Positions 18,786 to 27,900 of a stretch of DNA of 64,000 nucleotides are shown here, piece by piece. Source of the stretch: Gelidibacter mesophilus DSM 14095 (GTDB lineage Bacteria > Bacteroidota > Bacteroidia > Flavobacteriales > Flavobacteriaceae). The notes under the pieces are model-generated. The model did no database searches and was not told the origin of the DNA. It saw only the letters and a list, made by a program, of their open reading frames with translations. Both the position numbers and the translations under genes were made by a program. The stretch's first letter is position 1. Every line of letters starts with the position of its first letter. The stretch is taken from contig NZ_AUHD01000001.1 of the NCBI RefSeq assembly GCF_000423005.1, forward strand, positions 724,083 through 788,082. The letters are read 5' to 3'.

Positions 18786-18942
18786 ATTGATTCACGTTTT
18801 CTCAAACACTCTAATTCGGATGATTTTAAAGGATCTTTTTAAAAGAACCCCGGTAGTTTCATATCAGTGCTTTCCTTATTTTAATTGTATTGTAAGAAAT
18901 AACTTATAATTTAAAAAAATATAATGTATTTCATCGACTTTA

Positions 18943-18974
18943 TTTGTATTTCATAGGATTTAATTCTATGTTTG
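18943..18974 (+). promoter_or_regulatory. promoter TTTG-N20-TATGTTTG
   Basis: The -33 box TTTG (18943-18946) and a perfect -7 box TATGTTTG (18967-18974) are 20 bases apart. The -7 box is 44 bases before the ATG at 19019. Confidence 0.7.
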
Positions 18975-19018
18975 AGTCAAATTAAGAAATCCTAGATCTA
19001 TCACTAATTAATCTACCT

Positions 19019-20329
19019 ATGAAAACTATTACTCAAACCCTGTGTTTGTTTCTTTTAATTGTTGGCAGCAGTTTTGCACAACAAGAAAAAGGAATAATCG
19101 GCAAAAGCAATTGGCTAACCAATTGGACTGAATTTAGACCTAACCTTATTGAGCAAGGGGAGCCTACTCAAATCTTGAGCGGCAATATAACGCAAGACAC
19201 CAAATTGACAAAGAGAGATACCTACCTCTTGTTGGGCAGTGTTTTTGTAACGGATAGCACAACACTTACTATTGAGCCAGGCACTGTAATTATTGGTGAC
19301 TTCAAAACTAACGGCTCTCTCATTATCACTAAAGGATCTAAAATAATGGCGGAAGGTTTAGAAACAGATCCTATTATATTTACTTCAAACCGTAGTGTTA
19401 AGAAGGAAGGCGATTGGGGAGGCATTTTTCTGCTAGGAGATGCACCCATCAATAAATTTGGTAATGGATCTTCCGTAAACTTAGGATTACGTCCATCTTC
19501 ATTTGAGAATATCACTTATGGTGGAGCAAATGTTGAAAGTAATTCAGGTGTGATGAAGTATGTGAGAATTGAATTTGCAGGAAAACGGACTAAGGAATAC
19601 GGCTATTTTAGCGCACTCACTTTGGCTGGGGTTGGAAACAAAACCGTCATTGAGAATATTATGGTAAGTTATGCTGATGGAAATTCTGTGAATGTTTTGG
19701 GAGGGGAAGTTAAATTAGAAAAAATGGTTTCTTTTAGAACCAAGAGTAATGACTACGAATTCAACTTTGGAACCCAAACCCACATTAGAAATTCCTTAGC
19801 AATTAGATCACCTTATGTCTCTGGGTCAGATGGTTCAAGATGTATGTTCATATCATCGTACGATAAAAAAGAAGAAGTTGATTTTAGTAAGAAATCGACA
19901 TTTGTGAAAGCAGAAAACTTAACGTTGATCAATGTGAGCGATAATCTAGCGTCAGACATTAGTGTTGGTTTGGTGAAGGAAGCCTTATATATTTCTGAAA
20001 ATGCATCTTTGGATATCAGTAAGAGTGTGATTTCTGGATTTAACCCAGCTGTGGTGATTGACAATAAAGTGAAGATTAATGCTAAGAACCTAGAAAACAT
20101 CCTGTTCAGTGATATGTACTTCAACAATTGTAAAGGCAATATTTTTACAGAAAACGACAGCAATAATGCTGATTTAGAAAACTGGTATGGCAATCGCGCA
20201 TTTTTTAATGTGTATTCAAAAGGTTCTGATGCTGAAACTTTTATCGATGTAAAAAACACCAAACGACCAGACTTTAGACTTCGTATCAACAAAATTATAG
20301 CCTCAAATGACCGAGATATTGAGGATTAA
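19019..20329 (+). CDS. secreted right-handed beta-helix protein
   Basis: 436-residue exported protein with signal peptide MKTITQTLCLFLLIVGSSFAQ. The mature part matches a recurrent Bacteroidota pattern: TTLTIEPGTVIIGDF, GSLIITKGSKIMAEG, DPIIFTSNR, GDWGGIFLLGDAPINKFG. A run of short beta turns (MKYVRIEFAG, LTLAGVGNKTVIENIMVSY) follows, consistent with a pectate-lyase-like right-handed beta-helix. No catalytic residues can be assigned, so it may be structural or adhesive. The C terminus does not show a T9SS type A or type B sorting domain. It lies upstream of the spr operon but is separated from it by a terminator, so it appears to be its own transcript. Confidence 0.65.
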   Translation: MKTITQTLCLFLLIVGSSFAQQEKGIIGKSNWLTNWTEFRPNLIEQGEPTQILSGNITQDTKLTKRDTYLLLGSVFVTDSTTLTIEPGTVIIGDFKTNGSLIITKGSKIMAEGLETDPIIFTSNRSVKKEGDWGGIFLLGDAPINKFGNGSSVNLGLRPSSFENITYGGANVESNSGVMKYVRIEFAGKRTKEYGYFSALTLAGVGNKTVIENIMVSYADGNSVNVLGGEVKLEKMVSFRTKSNDYEFNFGTQTHIRNSLAIRSPYVSGSDGSRCMFISSYDKKEEVDFSKKSTFVKAENLTLINVSDNLASDISVGLVKEALYISENASLDISKSVISGFNPAVVIDNKVKINAKNLENILFSDMYFNNCKGNIFTENDSNNADLENWYGNRAFFNVYSKGSDAETFIDVKNTKRPDFRLRINKIIASNDRDIED

Positions 20330-20385
20330 TTAACAAGCTCTTGCAATTAAGGATGGCCCCAAATCTTTACGCGCTTATCATTTTA

Positions 20386-20413
20386 AAAACTTGTCAGGTT
20401 TCTGGCGAGTTTT
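20386..20413 (+). terminator. terminator-like hairpin upstream of sprC
   Basis: AAAACTTGTCAG and CTGGCGAGTTTT form a continuous 12-bp stem, including two G-T pairs, around the 4-base loop GTTT. It separates the beta-helix gene from the spr operon. Confidence 0.65.
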
Positions 20414-20508
20414 CCTGATAGATTATCGTGGTATTAAATATTAGTAGGCAATCTTTCTGCACAAAGCAATAAGGATCAGTTATATAGACAATTACTAATA
20501 AACTTTGA

Positions 20509-21972
20509 ATGCGTAAAACTACTACTCTAAAAAAATCTTTTTTTATCCTTGGTGCTTTTATCCTTCTATTATCTGGAGAAATGAGCGCTCAGATTGTCAT
20601 TGCCAAACCTAATCTAGGGTTTAGTCGTGCATGCGCGAGTTCTTCTTTTAATAAGTATGATGTCAGTTTTGTATTCTCTCCAGAAACTGAACTTAGCGCA
20701 ACCAATACCTTTATTATTGAAATGTCTGATGCTAACGGAAGTTTTTCAGACGCTACCGTTGTGTTTACTTCCCAACCAGGTGAAATTATGACATCTCCTG
20801 CCACTCTGAGTTTTGCTTTGCCTGAAACCACTGCAGGAGAAGGGTATAAGCTGAGAGTGAAAAGTACCGCTCCAGCGGCAAAAAGTTCAGACTCTAATAA
20901 GTTTGCCGCCTACTATAAACTTCAGGACAGCGGATTTACCATCAATAATTTTGTGCCTACCGGTGCCTATTGTGCTGGGGGCAGTTATTTATTGACTATA
21001 GATAATCCAGGAAACGGATCTAATGATTCGCCTTTAAAATATCCGTCACTTACTTTCAAATGGTATAAGCAAACCAGTCCTACCACCTCAGTGTTTGTAG
21101 GAATAGGATCAAGTTTATCTGTAAGTCAACCAGGCATTTATTTTGTAAAAACAGATTATGGGACCTGTACTTCAGGTTCGTTTTCAAATCGCGTTACGAT
21201 AAGTGAGGTATCATCTGGAGGAGCCGATGCGACTATTGTGTCCAGTTTAGGAAGCCCATTTTGTCCCGCAGATGGACAAACCACGTTAAGTACAATTGCC
21301 GGTGTGAGTTACCAATGGTACAAAGATGGAACTGCCATTGAAAATGCTACAGGACAACAGTATCAAACGGATGAATCAGGAACCTTTTCGGTTCAGGTGG
21401 ATTTAGGAGGTTGTACGACCTCAGGCTCTATAGATATAGAAAGCAAAGGTTTTGAAAGTAGTATAAACGTTGATGAAGAGAATATGATGGCATCGGACGA
21501 AACCTTAGAGGTTATTGTGACTACCAATGCCGTCAATCCTGAATTTCAATGGTATTTAAATGAAGCTCTTATTTCTGACGCCCAAAGTGCCTCCTATCAG
21601 GCAACGGCATTTGGTGATTATAAGGTGATTGTGACTCAACCACTAGGTTGTGTCGTTTCTCAGGAATTTATTTTTTCAATTAGCGAAACCTTCGATCCCT
21701 TTCCAGATGTTGCCAAAATCCCAAACCTCATTAGTCCAAACGGCGATGGCATCAATGATACTTGGGTCATTCCTACAAAATATGTGAGTGGCACTAATAC
21801 CGAAGTGATCATCATGACCAATCAAGGGAAGGTAGTTTTACAAACTAAAGATTATCTCAACAATTGGCCCGAACATCAGTTGGAACTACATAGTATCAAT
21901 CAAGTGTTTTATTACATTATCAACACCCCAAATCAAGAAACCAAAAAAGGTTCTATTACAGTAGTTAAATAA
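20509..21972 (+). CDS. sprC: SprC-like secreted protein with T9SS type B sorting domain
   Basis: 487-residue exported protein with signal peptide (KSFFILGAFILLLSGEMSAQ). The middle holds Ig/PKD-like modules with paired Cys and the repeated pattern YQWYKDGTAI, FQWYLNEALI, LTFKWYKQTS. The C-terminal about 85 residues are a CHU_C gliding-motility-associated domain (IPNLISPNGDGINDTWVIP, VFYYIINTPNQETKKGSITVVK), the type B signal for T9SS export. The assignment as SprC rests on gene order, since Flavobacterium johnsoniae has the operon sprC-sprD-sprB-sprF, and on a length close to the known SprC. SprC is needed for normal gliding on agar in that species. The stop is one base before the sprD start. 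Confidence 0.75.
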   Translation: MRKTTTLKKSFFILGAFILLLSGEMSAQIVIAKPNLGFSRACASSSFNKYDVSFVFSPETELSATNTFIIEMSDANGSFSDATVVFTSQPGEIMTSPATLSFALPETTAGEGYKLRVKSTAPAAKSSDSNKFAAYYKLQDSGFTINNFVPTGAYCAGGSYLLTIDNPGNGSNDSPLKYPSLTFKWYKQTSPTTSVFVGIGSSLSVSQPGIYFVKTDYGTCTSGSFSNRVTISEVSSGGADATIVSSLGSPFCPADGQTTLSTIAGVSYQWYKDGTAIENATGQQYQTDESGTFSVQVDLGGCTTSGSIDIESKGFESSINVDEENMMASDETLEVIVTTNAVNPEFQWYLNEALISDAQSASYQATAFGDYKVIVTQPLGCVVSQEFIFSISETFDPFPDVAKIPNLISPNGDGINDTWVIPTKYVSGTNTEVIIMTNQGKVVLQTKDYLNNWPEHQLELHSINQVFYYIINTPNQETKKGSITVVK

Positions 21973-21973
21973 G

Positions 21974-24847
21974 ATGAAACAACCGTTCCTACATATCACT
22001 CAGAGCAAAAGAAGTCTCAAAGGAATGTTCCATATGTTCATTAGAAAAGGTATGTGGCATAGCCAAATAAAAACTGTATTTATAATCTTAGTCTGTTTTT
22101 TATATTCTGTACAGATGTCCTATTCACAAGAGGACGATGGTGTAGTTTCATTGGCGCTACCTGTAAGAAACTCTTTGAAATTCAACAGGTTCGCCATCAA
22201 TCCAACTTTTAGTTTTGTTAGGGAACAGAATAGATATGTGAGCGTTTATAATAAGCGGGAATGGGTTCAATTTGATGATGCTCCTCAAACCTATTTGGCC
22301 GGCTATTCGGGTAGGTTTGCTGAAAACATTGGCGCAGGGGTAAGCCTGTTTCAACAAAATTATGGGGTGCTTACTACTTTTGGAGGTGTTTTAAACTTTG
22401 CCTATAATTCACGATTGAATCGGGATAGCAATTTGACTTTTGGTATGAATTTAGGAGTCTATAAAAGCGGACTCAATACAGGCAAAGTTGTGACTAACTT
22501 TACTGATCCTTCTTTAGATAATATACCGTCAAACCTACTGCTTACCGTAAATCCAGGAATTAACTATGGCACTAGGTTTTTAGATTTTGGTTTATCAATC
22601 AACAATTTGGTACTCTATAATATTCAATCTTCTGAACTCCTTCAGGACGACCTACGACAAACCATACAGGCTCATGTCATGTACACCGGCTATATGTATA
22701 CCTCTGGTTTTTTTGATGAAGCCAAGTTTTCAGGTCTATTAAAAACCGAAGTTGGAAAAGAGGATACTTCAGTTTCAGGAATTGCCATGTTAACAGTTCC
22801 AAAGGGTATATGGGCACAAGTAGGTTATAATACACTCTACGGCGCATCTGCAGGTATTGGTTTAAACATTACGTCCCAAATCGCCATCGAATACAATTAT
22901 GAAAAGGCCATGGGAGGTCTTGCTAATTTTGGATCGTCTCATGAATTGACCTTAGCTTTTAAAATCAATAAGAGAAGTGATTATAATTATAGGGATGAGG
23001 AGGATGTAAATGCGCTTTTCTCCACTGAGAACAAACGCGTTTTAGCATCAAATCAACCACGTATGGATCCTGAAACCAGAGCAGAATTAATGGCAGAAGC
23101 CCAGGCCAGAAGAAATGAAATAAGAGAAAGAGCACAAGCTAAAGCAGCAACGCGTGCCGAGTTAGCGGCAGAGGCTAGAGTAGAACAAGCGCGTAAAACT
23201 GAGGCTAAGCTTGCAATAGAAAACCAAAAGAAACAAGAGGAAAAAGACCGTATCAGTGCAGCTTCCTTGTTAAGTGCAGAGACAGCGGCAAAAGCTAAAG
23301 CAGAACAAGAGGCACGGTTGAAATTGGCAGCGCAAGAAAAAGCTGAAGCTGATGAAAAAGCGCGAATAGAAAGACAATCTGAAATAGTAGCCGCTTCTAA
23401 ATTAAAGGAAGAGCAAGAATCAAAACGAAGATTGGCACTACAGGAAAAAGCCAAAGCAGATGCCAAAGCGCAAGCAGAAGCACAGGCTTTATTATTGGCA
23501 GAAGCAAAAGCGAAGGCTGATCAAGCAGCAAAAGAAAAATTAATTGCGCAAGAGAAAGCCAAAGCAGACGCTAAAGCGCAAGCAGAAGCACAGGCTTTAT
23601 TAATGGCAGAAGCAAAAGCTAAGGCTGATCAGGCAGCAACGGAAAAATTAATTGCGCAAGAGAAAGCGAAATCAGACGCCAAAGCGCAAGCAGAAGCACA
23701 GGCTTTATTATTGGCAGAAACAAAAGCAAAAGCAGACCAAGAGGCTAAAGAAAAATTAGCTGCTCAGGTGAAAATGACCCCGGATGCAACTCCTGCGTTA
23801 ATGCCAGAAGCAACGGCTCAAGAAGAAGCACAGAATCAAAAATCTGATAAGTTGTTGGAAGAGAAATCGGCTCGTTTACCATCAGCAGCCACAGCTGTAG
23901 TATTGGCAGATACGAAAAAGGATACGGAAGCGAGAGCTGAAAAATTAGCGGAAGAAAAAGCATTGGAAAATGCAACCGATGCCAATGCAGTTTCTATGAA
24001 ATCACTTTCAGATTTGACCAAAACATCGAAAAATGCCCAAGATGAATTGTTGGCAAGATTTAGTGATGCCGTGGCCAGTAGAGATCAAGATCTTAAGGAT
24101 TTAAAACAAGAAAACGACTTGAGCGATCAAGGCATATACCGCGCCCCAAAAGCATTCAAAAGTATCTCCGAGGAAAATAATAAAATGCAAGCCATTCGTG
24201 CAGAACTGGATGATGTCATAGAGAAAAACACGAAGCGCATTAGTGATTTTGAAAACTTGTATAAGGAGCGTCAAAAAATTCCTACATTTAAAAATGATGA
24301 GGTCAGTTTATATTATAAAGAGACGATTGAAAAATTAAAAGCAGAGCAATTAAGGGCCATACAGACCAGAACCCAATTGAATACAACCTTAAATGAAATT
24401 ATTGAAGCTACAGAATTTGAAAGAAAACGACGAATCAAACGGGCCGCTTATACTAATGAAGAAGATAGATATACCCAAGACAGATCTGCACTAAAACTTA
24501 TTAAAGAACGCACGGTATTGAGTCCAGTCGCTTTAAAGTCTGATGATTTCGATTTTGGTGAAGAGCAGAGCAGTAACATTCAAATTCTTAAAAACATCAA
24601 AAATGTTCAAAACGGATATTATGCAGTTATCGCGGTGCACACGGATGTCGCAAAACGCGATGCGTTTTTAACCAAAGCCGTGGCATCTGGACTATCCAAT
24701 ATCGATTTCTTTTATGACGTGAGCACGAGCAAATATTTCATTTACTATAAAAAAATGGATAGTATTGAAGCCGCTAGTGAGGTCATGGAAAGTAAAGGTA
24801 ACCAGCCTTATAATACCAAAATAGCAATCATTAAAATAGAAAACTAA
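21974..24847 (+). CDS. sprD: SprD-like protein: PorP/SprF domain plus Ala/Lys-rich coiled coil
   Basis: 957-residue protein of the spr operon. The first about 30 residues precede the hydrophobic signal segment (TVFIILVCFLYSVQMSYSQ), so an internal Met may be the true start. Residues about 55-345 are an outer-membrane PorP/SprF-type barrel (LKFNRFAINPTFSFV, YNTLYGASAGIGLNIT, HELTLAFKINK). Residues about 365-690 are a long Ala/Glu/Lys/Gln coiled coil with three 36-residue tandem units. A further helical segment and a compact C-terminal domain of about 90 residues (ILKNIKNVQNGYYAVIAVH, FFYDVSTSKYFIYYKK) follow; the last resembles SPOR-like folds. The protein could tie a T9SS-linked barrel to peptidoglycan or gliding machinery; this is inference. 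The SprD name comes from gene order. Confidence 0.72.
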   Translation: MKQPFLHITQSKRSLKGMFHMFIRKGMWHSQIKTVFIILVCFLYSVQMSYSQEDDGVVSLALPVRNSLKFNRFAINPTFSFVREQNRYVSVYNKREWVQFDDAPQTYLAGYSGRFAENIGAGVSLFQQNYGVLTTFGGVLNFAYNSRLNRDSNLTFGMNLGVYKSGLNTGKVVTNFTDPSLDNIPSNLLLTVNPGINYGTRFLDFGLSINNLVLYNIQSSELLQDDLRQTIQAHVMYTGYMYTSGFFDEAKFSGLLKTEVGKEDTSVSGIAMLTVPKGIWAQVGYNTLYGASAGIGLNITSQIAIEYNYEKAMGGLANFGSSHELTLAFKINKRSDYNYRDEEDVNALFSTENKRVLASNQPRMDPETRAELMAEAQARRNEIRERAQAKAATRAELAAEARVEQARKTEAKLAIENQKKQEEKDRISAASLLSAETAAKAKAEQEARLKLAAQEKAEADEKARIERQSEIVAASKLKEEQESKRRLALQEKAKADAKAQAEAQALLLAEAKAKADQAAKEKLIAQEKAKADAKAQAEAQALLMAEAKAKADQAATEKLIAQEKAKSDAKAQAEAQALLLAETKAKADQEAKEKLAAQVKMTPDATPALMPEATAQEEAQNQKSDKLLEEKSARLPSAATAVVLADTKKDTEARAEKLAEEKALENATDANAVSMKSLSDLTKTSKNAQDELLARFSDAVASRDQDLKDLKQENDLSDQGIYRAPKAFKSISEENNKMQAIRAELDDVIEKNTKRISDFENLYKERQKIPTFKNDEVSLYYKETIEKLKAEQLRAIQTRTQLNTTLNEIIEATEFERKRRIKRAAYTNEEDRYTQDRSALKLIKERTVLSPVALKSDDFDFGEEQSSNIQILKNIKNVQNGYYAVIAVHTDVAKRDAFLTKAVASGLSNIDFFYDVSTSKYFIYYKKMDSIEAASEVMESKGNQPYNTKIAIIKIEN
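23450..23773 (+). repeat. three 108-bp tandem repeats in the sprD coiled coil
   Basis: Three near-identical 108-bp units begin at about 23450, 23558 and 23666. Each encodes 36 residues (AKADAKAQAEAQALLLAE and the rest). The copies differ at only a few bases, for example LLL/LLM and AEAK/AETK, so the array is recent and its copy number may vary. Confidence 0.9.
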
Positions 24848-24917
24848 CCAACTAAATACCCATTCGTTTTTAACAATGCCCCTTGGAGGAAACGAAAAAC
24901 ATAAATCTACCAAAATC

Positions 24918-27900
24918 ATGAAAAAACCTACTTTTTCTAGAATTGCCCTTATTGCATTTTTGCTATTTATGGGTCTAGAATCCATGGCACAAAACCTTGT
25001 TCCATTCGTGCCTCGCTATGATGAAGCCATTAAAGGCGATATGCTCTTAATAGGAAATAATAACCTTAGTGTTCACCGATCAAACTCTTACAACGGGAAC
25101 ACTAATAATGAGCACCGCGACAACAGAGATAAGATGGTTTATGTGGATATTGATAATGACAGCAGTACTTTTAACTCGAGCAGTGCCAGTTTGGATGTGC
25201 CAAGTAATACGAATTGTTATCAAGTAGTATATGCGGCATTATATTGGACGGCGGTTGTAAAAGGAGACAGCCCAATGTCTGATATTAAATTTAAGACCCC
25301 AGAAAGCGGTAGTTATATTGATATTACTGGAGAACAGATATATTATCAAAATTCTTCAAACAATAGAAATTCCAATGCCTATGTGTATTATAAAAATGTA
25401 ACAGATATTATTTCTGGTTTAAGTAACGCTGACGGCACATATACGGTTGCAAATATCTCATCGACGACATCTGCCACAATGAACTCAGGACGGAACACAG
25501 AAGGCTTGTCTGCCGGATGGTCTTTATTTGTGATCTATGAGGATCCGTTATTGCCTAGTAAGTACATTACCTCTTTTGACGGGTTCACAAAAATAAATAA
25601 TACGGGACCTGTTGCGGACAGAGAGCAAAGCTTTGACATCGTCGGATTCCGTACGATACCTGTAGGACCAGTGCGCGCAAAATACGCATTTAGTGCTTTG
25701 GAAGGAGATAAGAGTTGGGCAGGGGATTATTTAGAAATAAATGGCACAAAAATTAGTGCTACCACTGCGGGCGGAAATACCATACGGCCAAGTGATAACT
25801 TTTTTAATAGCTCGGTTTCCATTATTGATCCCAATACCAATTCACCCATCCCATTTACGGATAGAAATCCTGCAAGTTCCAATACCTTAGGATTTGATGC
25901 AGGAATTATCAACATTCCCAATGCGGGAAATAGCATAATTGGGAATGGCGACACTTCTGCCACCATTAAGCTGGGAACAAATACAGATATTTACTATTTC
26001 TACTTTAGTGCATTTGCCATTGAAATTATTGCTCCTAAAATTGTCCTCACTAAAATTGTCGAAGATTTATCTGGTAACAATATTGGCGGAGAATTGGTCA
26101 ATTTAGGAGATGAATTAAATTACGTGATCGGATTTCAGAACGTAGGGAATGATGATGCCAAAGAATTAATAATTAGGGATATTCTTCCTCAAAACGTAGT
26201 GTTTAATTATCCGGAGGATATGGGCGTGCTTCCTAACGGGGTTACCGTACAAAGCTATAACCCAGCCACAAGAGAACTTATTTTCAAAGTTGATGAATCC
26301 GTTGTGGAAATTGGCGATCCTAAAGATTATATCCGCTTTAAAGTTACCGTTGTAAAAACCTGTAGTCTATTAAATGATGCCTGTTCAAACATTATTAGCA
26401 ATCAGGCTTTTTCCAGATATAAGGGTACAGATAATCCAAACTTTACCATTACAGATGATCCAAGTTTTAGTTCAAATACGGGCTGTTTATTAACGCCTGG
26501 AGCAACCAATTTTTTAGCAGACGTCAACTGTAATTTCGAAGAAGAAGTGATTTTGTGTGGTAAAAGTGTGACCTTAACTGCAGGCAATGGTTATGATGCT
26601 TACTCATGGTCCACCAGCCCAACGGGTTCCCCGGTAATTGGGACAAGCCAATCTATAACTGTCAAAAATATTGGCACGTACTATGTCCATAATACGGCTA
26701 TTGCACCATGCCAGTCTATAGATCAAACCTTTAAAGTGGTCACTTATGGTGAAAATTCAGTAAATCCTCTTATTCCATTTGCCGATGATGTGGACATCTG
26801 TCCAAACGACGGAAAGCAATTGCCAAATTTCTTTTTATGTGGCGCCAATGATATCCGTGCTATAGAAACCAACATTACAGATACATCTTCCATTATTTGG
26901 GAAAAATTAGATGAATCAAGCTGCTTCGGAGCCGTTTTAGATGATTGTGCAAATGAAGATCCTTCTTGTAAATGGAACCAAGTGGGTACAGGTGCCAATT
27001 ATAACATCAACCTTGCCGGACAATATCGTATTACATTAAATTATGAGGGAGGGTGTTTTAGTCAATATTATTTCAATGTCTATTCAAACATTTTAGTACC
27101 TACAGCAACTTCAAAAGATATAGTTTGTGGCATACCAGGCGAAATTGTAGTAGGTGGGGTGCCAAACGGGTACGAATATAGTATTGATGGTACAAACTAT
27201 CAAAATAGCAATGTGTTTTCAATTGCAGCGTCTGGCGTATATAGTGTGTATGTAAAACGAATTGGTGTTGATTCAAGTCCATGTATTTTTTCAGTGGCCG
27301 ACATTCAAATAAGAGAACGTAATTTTACTGGCACGGCGGTTGTGAGCCAACCGCTTTGTCATGGTGAAAAGGGAAGTGTAAAACTTGCCGCCAATGATGG
27401 ACGACCACAATATTTTTATTCCCTTTCCAAAGGTACCACGAAATTACATGAGGTTGGTCCAATCAAGGAAAGCGATTATTCATTTAAGAATTTAAATCCA
27501 GGATCTTATACAGCAACTATTGCAACAGAAGACGGCTGTTCTGAAACTGTAAATTTTGAAATCATCAATCCAGCCTTACTAACCGCAACCGCCGCCATCA
27601 CGGCACCCTTGTCTTGTGATGACGGAGAAATCACCGTGTATCCTGTTGGTGGGGTTGCACCTTATTACTACTTTGTAAACGGGGCAACGGAATTTCAATC
27701 CACACCGGAAATTACAGTCTCAACTGCAGGAACCTATAAGATTAGAGTTGTTGATGCTAACAACTGTAGCACTGAGGTGTCTATAAAAATTGATGCTACG
27801 CCTGTTCCAACTTACATCGTAGATCATTATGATGTATTATGTTACAATTCAAAGACTGGGGAAATCCGTTTTAATGTTACCAACGGAAATGGTTATAGTA

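Noticed and set aside
23053..23466. 137-codon minus-strand frame rich in Ala, Ser and Phe
   Set aside because: Complement of the Ala/Lys-rich coiled coil in sprD; low complexity only.
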